In this document: positions 56,101-64,000 of the stretch, piece by piece | Layout: the number at the start of each line of letters is the position of its first letter | How positions within the stretch are numbered: the stretch's first letter is position 1 | Assembly (NCBI GenBank): GCA_958450365.1 | Contig: CAUEEP010000934.1 | Coordinates: forward strand, 50,001-114,000 | Source: Mesorhabditis belari | Lineage: Eukaryota; Nematoda; Chromadorea; Rhabditida; Rhabditidae | Length of the DNA stretch: 64,000 nucleotides | Direction: 5' to 3' | Notes under the pieces: generated by a model | Databases searched by the model: none | What the model was told of the DNA's origin: nothing | The model's input: the letters and a program-made list of their open reading frames with translations, nothing else | Made by a program: the position numbers and the translations under genes

Positions 56101-56992
56101 TTGGGTTGGTGCATTGAAAACTGCGGGACTTTGAACTAAAATTTATTCAACATAAAACCATAAATTCATTCCAAATAATTTCCATTATTATTGGCAACTT
56201 CTGCCCATTTTACAGGCAATTTGCGGATTCCTCTTTCGTAGTAGGATTTTGGTTTTGAATCGAAAAGCTTTCAAAGCCAATTTTTGACTGCTTCTTCCGA
56301 ATCGAAGTGTTCTCCCGCAAGCTCATTACTCATGCTCCGGAAAAAATAGTAATCAGAAGGGGCGAGGTCCGGACTGTATGGGGGATGCGCCAAAAGTTCC
56401 CAGCCAAGGCTGTTGATTTTAGAGCGAGTCAGTTTTCCAACATGAGGGCGCGCGTTGTCGTGGAAGAGAATGATCTCTCGACTTGGAGGGCCTATTCTTC
56501 TTCAGGGATTCATTCACCTTTTCCAACTGTTCACTGTATTTGATTGCATTAAGGGTCTTCTTGCTATCCAGCAACTCCCAGCACACCACTACTTCCAAAA
56601 CCCAGAAAACGCAGAGCATAAACTTTTTGTGGTGCAAATCGGGCTTGGGGTCATTTTCGGGTTTCTCGCCTGACCTCACCCATTGCCGCTTCCTCCGAAA
56701 GTTCACAGATAAAACCCATTTCTCATCTCCTATCACAATTCGAAAAAGAAAAAAATTTCCTTTCGTATCGTGAGAGATGGGTGGCACTGATCGAGGCGCG
56801 CTGCCACTTCTGGGGGTCAGTGAGGTTTAATTTGACTCTAATTTTGCATAATTGCAAACTGACATAATTTTTTCGTAATATTTAGAGGAAATCTTGAAGT
56901 AAACAAGCCCCCCTTTCAGCTGGTTCAATGCTATTGTTTTTTTATCTGCGAGTCCCGCGAAATGGCCCGCAGTTTTCAATGCACCAACCCAA
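56101..56992 (-). mobile_element. Truncated mariner (~890 bp)
   Basis: Ends TTGGGTTGGTGCATTGAAAA, inverted at the right, flanked by TA. Minus-strand transposase lacks its N-terminal third. Remaining pieces: IGDEKWVLSVNFRRKRQWV, a frame-shifted HDNARPHV-like region, GWELLAHPPYSPDLAPSDYY and YERGIRKLPVKWAEVANNNG. Non-autonomous. Confidence 0.85.
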
Positions 56993-57174
56993 TAGAAAAA
57001 ATGGTTAAATTTTATGCAAATTTTAGGCAAAAATTCAGAACTTTTGTTCTCTAAACTTGTGTTAAACTGATGATTAGATTCTGACTTTGAGCTTTGATAG
57101 AATCGAGTATCAACAAACAAATGTTTATCGCATTCGCAATTTTGTAGACCTTCAATCTACATCCACAATCAATT

Positions 57175-60100
57175 TTATGGCATGAATGGCTTTGGACGAA
57201 AGGACAGCTGAGTCAGACCAGCCTCCAGCTCTTCCAGGACCATCTTTTTGTCGTTCTCATTGCGTTTACGGAGTTGCTGGTCAGTTTTTGGTTGACTGCT
57301 AACCGACTTCTCTTGGTAGATTTTCTGAAATTCAAAAAAATCAATCTTCTGCTGTACAACTTTTTGTGCCAACATTGAAAGCCCTCAGAAACGGATGCTT
57401 TAGACACTCGTCGGCACTGAGTCTCTTCTGACGATCGGGATTCAGCATCCGGGTCACCAAATCACGGAAATTTTCGCCTAAAATTCATTTATCCTAAGTT
57501 TTTAAACAGTCCATTGCCTGTTATTTCGCTTTGGTTTTTATATTTGATTTTTCGCTTGGTCTTTTTTATCAGCACCTCTTCGAGCGAGTCGAATCACAGG
57601 GTGGGGTCGAGACCGGTCGAGAGAATCTGCGCTAGGTTTTGTTTTTAAGCGACTGCCTTAGCTATTGGATTGAACTTTAGAAAAGTAAAAACGACTGCTT
57701 AGTCATCAATTCTCTCACATTGATTTGTATCTATCCGTGGGCACGCCGAGGACCACAAAAACTCGATCTTTTATCGCGTTCTCGGGGCCGCGACGACGAA
57801 CCTAAACTCTTGAATCTTTCTCTCACAACCATAAGCAGAGTTTGTTGCTATCGACTAAAGCATTTCACACAAGCTACCTACAAGCTACCGTAGCCAGTCG
57901 TTTGCTCATTCAGACTTTTTACTTTGATACTAACAATTAGGATTCATAAGACTCAAAGACTGTGGCCACTGGCCACGCGTAATCGCACCCTTTTTGGCAA
58001 AGGTTCTTTTTGCGATTTTGTCGCTGGCAATTTGCGTCAAAAACCTTGTTTGGCATGTTTTTCAAAAACTACTTGCCGGTTAAAAAAAACTAAAACTAAA
58101 ACAAAAACTAAAACCGGATTTGGGTAGAGGACCAAAAATAACGTGCAGGGTGTCCCACAATTATGGTGACGCGCTATCTTACTACGTTTAACTGCTTTCT
58201 GTGTTTCTTTTTTTCTTTTCTTCTCATTAATTGGATGATTTGATCGTTTTTTAGGTATGAAGTCAAAGAAAGAGCTGTGTCCAGCCATTCTTACTCTTCA
58301 TCAGCAAGGAAAAACACTCCCAGAGAAATCTCGAATCTTGGAGGAAAAGAGACAGAATGTTTTTCGCGCTGTGAACCGTTTCAAAGAAATGGGCTCCAAT
58401 AAAACGACGTAAACGACGAGATCCACCAAAGAATGCCAACAATTCAACAAATTGTCGAAAGATTTCTGATCGACTTAAAAGGAACCCCAAACTCCTCAAA
58501 GAATTCCGTTCGAAAAATGGTCAAGTTTGTTGGTATTGGAAAAAGTTCGGTTCATCGAATCCTTAAAACAGCTGGAATAAAAGCTAGAAAAAGAATAAAA
58601 GAACATTTTTTGACAGATTCAATGAAAAGAAAACGTTTGGAACGTTGCAAACGACTTTTAAGGCGATTTGGTGCTGGCCGACACCGGAAGATCCTCTTAA
58701 CGGATGAAAAGTGGTTTGGTATTGAGCAGGCCAACCATTAGAACGATCGAACTTGGTCCAAAGAACCTCTTCCGCTAGACGACAGAATTGTTTCAAGACA
58801 ACAAAAGCCTCAACAAATCATGGTTTGGGCGTCACTCATGGCGGAAAGACGTCCTTGATCTTCATTCCCTATGGAGTCAAAATTAACAAGAAAGCTTACG
58901 TCAATATGCTTGAGAAAAAAAGTTTTGGCTTTGATGCCAATAATGATTGGGTTTCTCAACAAGATAGTACTTCATCTCACAATACACAAGATTGGATCTC
59001 CAACAACTTCCCAGATTGCATCACCGAAAAATTCATTGATGATTGGGAGATCGCTTAAGAAAAACAAAGTGCTTAAGAAAATGTGTTAATGGTAATAGTG
59101 ACCATTTTAAACAAATTCTAAATGTTTTTTGATCTTTTTACAGTTGTTTTAAATCAAAAAAAAAGTTCTTATTACTATTACAAAATAAGATCGATAGACT
59201 TTTGTTGATATTTTGTCACCATAATTGTGAGACACCTGAGCCTGTAGACACAAATTTTCATGAGTTTTAGTCAAGCCATAAGCGAGAGCAGGTGCTGGTG
59301 GAATTCTAGAGGTTTGGTGTACTATGAGTTGCTGAATCCTATGCATAACATCGATGCTGGTCTCTACTCAAAACAGTTGATGAGAGCTAGTGACTTATTA
59401 ATCGACGGCAATATCGACGTCGACTTTATCGGTAATATCGTTAAGAAATACCAGCTCGTCTTTTTCCTTGCCAGACGGCCAGAAAAGCTTCAAGTCAAGC
59501 AACTCGATGGCAACGAGTGCTGCAGCCCAAATGTCGATTTTCATATCGTATGGCTCCCGTAAGAGGTCCTCAATAGCTTTGTAGTGCAAAGTCGTGCAAG
59601 GTCTCGACGTTTGTCGAATGATCGAGATTCACGTTTATTTCTCTGAAAGTCGAATGTGAACTTGGCTTTTTTTTCATCGCTCACCTGGCCAATCCGAAAT
59701 CGAAGAGCTTCACCGTGAAAGTTCCCGTGTTAATGCCGATGTTCGTTGGTGAGATATTCTGGTAAAAAGATATTCAATACCGTAACTTATCGTAACATAA
59801 CTTCTTTTTTTCAATACTCTCACTTTTCTTCAATACTTTAATCCTCAAGACACAAGACGAAAATCGTTTTCTAGTAAAATTTCGAAAATAGACGCTTAAA
59901 ACAAAATCTAAACCATAAGTTTGATTCTACCGATTTTTCTCTATCTTTTGATACCAAAAACATAAAAATTGAAAAACTCTACAAAAAGTTATAACCTTTT
60001 GAAAATAAAACTGTGGTTTCTGGGTGATGGCGCACCATAAAATGGATAAATTACCGTAACTCAAAAGAGAAAAAGAGTAAAATTAGACTTTTTTTGTTGC

Positions 60101-63100
60101 TACAGTTACACGATTTTTCGCTATTTTTGCCACATGAAATTAAATTTTTCCAGATAATGTCTAAACCAAAGCAAGAAAAAGTAGGAATGCAAGGTTTTAA
60201 TGCATTCAAGAAATACAAAGTTATTTATGGCCGAAATGTAAGACTGTAAAATCACTCAACTTGATTTTTATCCTAAAAATCCTATAGAAAACGATTTTTT
60301 TTTTGCCTTTTTCGCGCGCGGGCCAGTTAATAGGCAATAACTTGAATAATTCTATGCTTCCATTCATCGTGGTGCACTAGTTGTTTCGAAATTTCGTTTA
60401 TGGTAATTGACTAATTGAATCTACGTGACATTTTCAGTTATAATGGGCAACCACTTGTCTGTTTCTATGCTTTCATTTCACTCCAGCCACCCTCACCCGA
60501 TGCATGATTCCCCGCTGATGGAGGTAGCTGAGCGCTCGAAGTATTTGCGTCAGAAGGGCGCCCAAGTGAAGAACGTCGACCTCTTCTATCTTCTTGGTTG
60601 TCAAAATCCTTAACAAAATACTCGAAAAAACGTACTCAATGCACTTACTCGTAATACTCGGCTAGACTATGGTTCATCCTCTCGGAGACAACGTATATAA
60701 ACGCCGGTAGACCAGCAGCTAGCTCGGTGAACACCTCGTAAAAGTCGACGATCTATAAATTATTGTAAAACTTCTAATATACGTACATGCTCTATTAGAC
60801 GTATACCGTATTTTCTCTAATAGTAGTGCACCCGACGAGCCGAGTTAGTGGCTATTTTACGGTTTCCAAGCTTTTGCAGAAGCTCAACACTCAAATCCCC
60901 CACTAGATATCATTGTCAGCTACATTTTCCGACCCCAGATCAATAGATTCTGATAAACGGTTCTCGAGATTTTGAGGAATTTAGGCGACGCTCAGGGTGC
61001 ATTACTATTAGAGAAAATACGGTATGTTCCAATAGGTGTACCCTCTTTTCTAAATCGCGCTTTTTGAGTGTACCTTTTTTCTAATACATTTTTACAAATG
61101 TTGTTCGAGAATGTTGCGTAGTCATTTTTTAATAATTTAATTTTTATAAGGATTTTATTTTACCTAGGTAAATGAGAGCCAGATGGCCGACCGGTTAGAA
61201 GTCTTGTCTATTAAGCGGAAGGTCGAAAGTTTAATCATGATGGGAACATAAAAATGTTTCTTTTTCCCACCCAAGTGGGCTTTTTCTTTCACAACATTTT
61301 GAGTAATAGGGGCAATAGGAGTAATGGCCGCAGTGCCATAAAATTGTGTGTTTAGACCTTTATGTCTTATTATGTATCCTTTGTTTGTATCACATTATTG
61401 GTTTTCAATAAATCTATTTTTAGGTACATATTTGTGTTAATTTAATTTTTTTCTATTTATTTAACTAAAATAAGAATTTATCTATGCTTACTTTCAAGTT
61501 TTCAATAAAATTCTCTTTTTTCTAGGGATGGATTCTTTAAATGCAGAAGAGGCACTCTTTTTCGACTGCGACGTACATGCTCTAATGCACGTACACTCTA
61601 ATGTGTACTTGAAAAATAGACGTACATCTACGTATATTAAAAGTTTTACGGTAATTTGCAATAGTTAGAATGGATATTTCTTACATTCTCGTGACGGTGC
61701 AAGCGAAAGATTTGCAGCTCCCGTCTGATTCTTGTGTAGCCATCGCGCGTCATCTTCAGCTGCTCCAGATCATAGCTAAAAGAACGATTGTTTAAAAACT
61801 TGAACTTTATGCAACGACCAACCGTTTGCACGTGACATGCATCATCTTAGGCTTTGAATTTGTGTCCGAGTTCTTGCCCTCCACATGGTTGTAATCGAGT
61901 TTGGCGGCTCTGGAAGCAACGGCGGTTTCATTGAAAAATGAATTTACGTTTTGGTAATTTATGGGAATTATTTCTGATCAAAAACCCACATCACATACGA
62001 ATACTTTCCCTCGCCAATTATGTGATAGTTTTCTTTTGGCACATTTGCTCGATAGACAGCGTCTTCCTGAAAAATTATTTGGAGTTAATTAGAAATCAAA
62101 AAATTTGTGGCCATATTTTTGCTTATTTGTTTATCCTGTTTATCCCGGAGAATTACGAAAAACCAAACGGAAAACCATCGGCAATTCAGCTCACAGATAT
62201 TTCCCCGAGTTTCAGACCGATCGGCAGTCTAGAAGTTGACTTTCATTGGTACCGGGTCAGTCACAGTGCTCCCTGTGACTGACTGAGTGACCAACTTTGA
62301 GGCCGATTTCCACGGTGATCCTTGGAACTTTTACCCCATCCAATTAATAAGGGGCGCATTAATAAGTCAAAATTGGATGGAGAACCGAATGGTGCCATTT
62401 GTAGACGGATCCGAGGCTTGAAAATCATACTTCTAGCCTTCGGATCAATCTAAGAATGGTACCATTCGATTCTCCATAAAATTTGGACTTGTAAATGTGC
62501 CATTTGGATGGGGCAAAAGCCATTAAAAGCACCCAGATATTTGAGCTCAAAGTTGAATACTCAGTCAGTCACAATAAGTACTGTGAGTGTCACAGTAACC
62601 ATTGTTTTTATCCCCATCAGCGTCGACTAGAGTTTTACTAGAGTTTTGCTAGTTTTCCCCTCGAATAACGCAATATTCAGCTTGCAATGACCATTTTCAA
62701 GAGTTTCCCTTTGCGGAAACAAACAATTTGATCATCTTCGCTGCCATTCAATGCATTCGATTCCACAATTTTTAAAAGATTTCTCGATTAGCTTTTTTGG
62801 TAGGCCTTCCCAAGCGGTTATCATTCACTGAAGAAACTAATCCATTTCTGATGGGCGAGGGTTTCCACCTTTCGTACAAATCCTCGTTTCATTTGATAGC
62901 CAGTCCGTGTAGAGCTCATCAAATTTCTTTTTGATGGGTCAGAAAAAAAACACAAAACATCAGAAACACAAAACTAAATAAGACTACGCTTTTGGGCTTA
63001 CTTTTCTGATTTCGGACACGGCAATTTTAGCGCAAAATAGAAAATAAGTGAAAACTTCAAATAAAAAACCGGCCTGATATTCGAGACGATCTTTTATTCG

Positions 63101-63342
63101 AGAACGGCCTTCTAAGAAATACAGTAAGTTACAAAAACACTGACAACAGCAATGCTGCTCAAACTTTGATTGGAACTTTGTCTGACCGTGTCTGGTTCAT
63201 ATCCCGAAGGGAATTGAACGGACATCGGATCCTTGTCACTGCTGAGGGCGCTGAGGACGAAAGTTGCTTTTTCGGTCTTTCGCTTCTCCGAACTTCTGTT
63301 CCTTCTCGCCTCGAAAGGATCCTCATTGAAATCATCGGTCAT
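57175..63342 (-). CDS. MAP-kinase-like protein, predicted pseudokinase
   Basis: First exon 63133-63342 (MTDDFNEDPFEARRNRSSEK). In-frame exons follow: PKENYHIIGEGKYS (glycine loop, ~62.0 kb), MMHVTCKRL (beta3 lysine, ~61.85 kb), YTRIRRELQIFRLHRHENV (alpha C, ~61.7 kb), VDFYEVFTELAAGLPAFIYV (60.7 kb), LLTQILRALSYLHQRGIMHR (60.5 kb), NISPTNIGINTGTFTVKLFD then FGLAR (59.7 kb), and LHYKAIEDLLREPYDMKIDI, WAAALVAIELLDLKLFWPSG (59.45-59.60 kb). The end is RMLNPDRQKRLSADECLKHP at 57.4 kb and a 48-residue tail, stop 57175-57177. Order and spacing are those of p38/MAPK. HRDxKxxN reads HRNISPTN, and DFGLAR joins CTTLHYK with no TxY motif. Exons for alpha G-H were not located. The large intron holds a Tc1-like element and a mariner scrap; another intron holds MITE D copy 3. 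Confidence 0.8.
58146..59238 (+). mobile_element. Tc1/mariner-type element, degenerate
   Basis: Ends CAGGGTGTCCCACAATTATG and, inverted, CAGGTGTCTCACAATTATGG. Plus-strand transposase pieces in three frames: MKSKKELCPAILTLHQQGKT, VGIGKSSVHRILKTAGIKAR, ILLTDEKWFGIEQANH, LGVTHGGKTSLIFIPYG and NDWVSQQDSTSSH, ISNNFPDCI. Same broad group as the remnant at 40985-41528 (similar ends, QQD...NNFPD core). Confidence 0.85.
59262..59400 (+). pseudogene. Mariner transposase fragment
   Basis: SRCWWNSRGLVYYELLNPMH and DAGLYSKQLMRASDLL correspond to the central part of a mariner transposase. No ends are seen. It directly abuts the kinase exon. Confidence 0.65.
60806..61022. mobile_element. MITE family D copy 3 (complete)
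   Basis: Starts ACCGTATTTTCTCTAATAG and ends with the exact inverse, flanked by TA. About 217 bp, in a kinase intron. The interior matches 21214 and 21599. Confidence 0.85.
61170..61260 (+). repeat. tRNA-like / SINE-like segment
   Basis: GATGGCCGACCGGTTAGAAG resembles a class-II tRNA A-box/D-arm, and AAGGTCGAAAGTTTAATCAT a degraded B-box/T-arm. No intact cloverleaf, so probably a tRNA-derived SINE head or pseudogene in the kinase intron. Confidence 0.35.
62258..62605. mobile_element. Foldback element in kinase intron 1
   Basis: Outer TCAGTCACAG repeats and inner CCATCCAATT...TTGGATGG and AATGGTGCCATT/AATGGTACCATTCGATTCTC motifs form an imperfect ~350-bp inverted repeat. No ORF. Confidence 0.55.
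62606..63132. other. Rest of kinase intron 1
   Basis: No further exon or element recognised between the foldback and the donor site at 63132. Confidence 0.35.
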
Positions 63343-63434
63343 TGCCTTTGGAAACTAAAACTCTAAAATTCTTGAAATTAGTTTCAAAGAAAAGATTTTT
63401 TTAAAACAAGAAATAAGAAGAAATAAGAGATCTA

Positions 63435-64000
63435 CACTCTGCCAAAAAATTATAGACGCCCCCTGTTTTTTGCTAGTTTAGAGCCGGATATAAGTGCTAG
63501 TCCAGTGAAAAGTATTTTTTGGTTTCTTTAATGTAAAAAAACAACCGATGCAAAATTTCAAGTCATTTTACTTATCCAAAGTACTTTATCGTACAAAAAA
63601 ACGTTTTATTAGCTATCAAAAAATTATAGACCCACTTTTATTTTATCCAGAAAAAGTTAACAGAAATAAAAATAACAACACAAACCAAATAAATTAATAA
63701 TGCGTGGCCCCTCTTTGCTTTAGCCCAACTTCAAAAAGACGTCTAGGCATCGAAGAGACAAGGTCATGGAGCGCTGTTGGCTGGAGCCGATTCCAGGCTA
63801 CTTGAATGGCTTTCTTGAGTTTATTCACGCTCGAATATTGCTTGTTTCCCTTGTAGACATCTCGAACGAGTGTCCCCCACACATTCTCAATCGGGTTCAA
63901 GTCTGGGCTGCAAGCGGGCCAATCGACAGTGCCGATTTTGTGCGCTGTCAGCCAACCTCTTGTGGAGCAACTTGCATGAATACTCGCGTTATCGTGCAGA
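63435..64000 (-). mobile_element. Tc1-like transposon, cut by window edge
   Basis: The left end CACTCTGCCAAAAAATTATA follows TA (63433-63434). The element runs beyond 64000. The minus strand carries the transposase C-terminus. Confidence 0.8.
63694..64000 (-). CDS. Tc1-like transposase, C-terminal part
   Basis: Contains DNASIHASCSTRGW (second catalytic Asp), then IGTVDWPACSPDLNPIENVW with the third acidic residue (Glu of NPIE; DD34E type), and ends SMPRRLFEVGLKQRGATHY and a stop at 63694. This matches the Tc1 family end. The N-terminus lies outside the window. The visible frame has one change of frame near 63900, so integrity is uncertain. Confidence 0.8.
   Translation of the reverse strand, partial: LHDNASIHASCSTRGWLTAHKIGTVDWPACSPDLNPIENVWGTLVRDVYKGNKQYSSVNKLKKAIQVAWNRLQPTALHDLVSSMPRRLFEVGLKQRGATHY

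Noticed and set aside
59563..59690. Apparent frameshift in the kinase activation loop
   Set aside because: If the acceptor after CGTCGAG (exon ending at 59602) is used, DFGLAR joins PCTTLHYK in frame, so no frameshift is needed.

Overview
The window is nuclear DNA from a nematode, probably a rhabditid-type worm. The basis is small introns ending in TTTTAG or TTTCAG (many of 40-60 nt), AT-rich spacers, recognisable nematode-type genes with orthologues in C. elegans (SET1/SET-2, an oxysterol-binding protein, a TRPA channel, an F-box protein), and a heavy load of Tc1/mariner, BEL/Pao and foldback (MITE-like) elements. No prokaryotic genes, operons or CRISPR arrays are present. Exon structures below were rebuilt by hand from splice signals and protein continuity. 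Gene outer limits are usually firm, but single exon edges are approximate.

Layout. 662-4148 (-) is an F-box gene. 4.2-8.6 kb is a repeat cluster: a ~115 bp foldback, a 375 bp foldback MITE, and a 2.9 kb DNA transposon with ~540 bp inverted repeats around one long ORF. 8993-12384 (-) is an oxysterol-binding protein with PH and sterol-transfer domains. 12.9-17.2 kb holds repeats and foldbacks. 17256-20874 (+) is a small multi-pass membrane protein whose third intron carries a homogeneous 12-bp satellite. 20.9-22.9 kb is MITE-rich. 22958-30626 (+) is a complete SET1-type H3K4 methyltransferase gene (set-2). 30.6-34.5 kb is minisatellite-rich. 34526-40984 (-) is a decayed BEL/Pao LTR retrotransposon with an extra zinc-finger/coiled-coil ORF, flanked by a Tc1-like remnant. 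41544-42107 (+) is the 3' part of a threonine-rich secreted or mucin-like gene. 42329-55903 (-) is a TRPA-type ion channel gene whose introns hold four mariner copies, one of them intact and one itself split by a Tc1-like element. A mariner remnant follows at 56101-56992. 57175-63342 (-) is a MAP-kinase-like gene with a degenerate catalytic loop. A Tc1-like transposon enters at 63435 and runs off the window.

The host genes are unrelated housekeeping, signalling and sensory genes and show no joint pathway. Most of the structure is transposon biology: nested insertions, deletion derivatives, and several small foldback families with recognisable target-site duplications.

The points I would look at first are the MAPK-like predicted pseudokinase (HRD changed to HRN, no TxY loop), the long-inverted-repeat transposon with its unplaced 508-aa protein, the three-copy foldback family with 8-9 bp target duplications, the extra ORF in the BEL element, a near-perfect palindrome in its protease gene, the SET1 Win motif with lysine in place of arginine, and four odd homopolymer blocks between 50.2 and 55.7 kb that look like consensus errors inside coding sequence.
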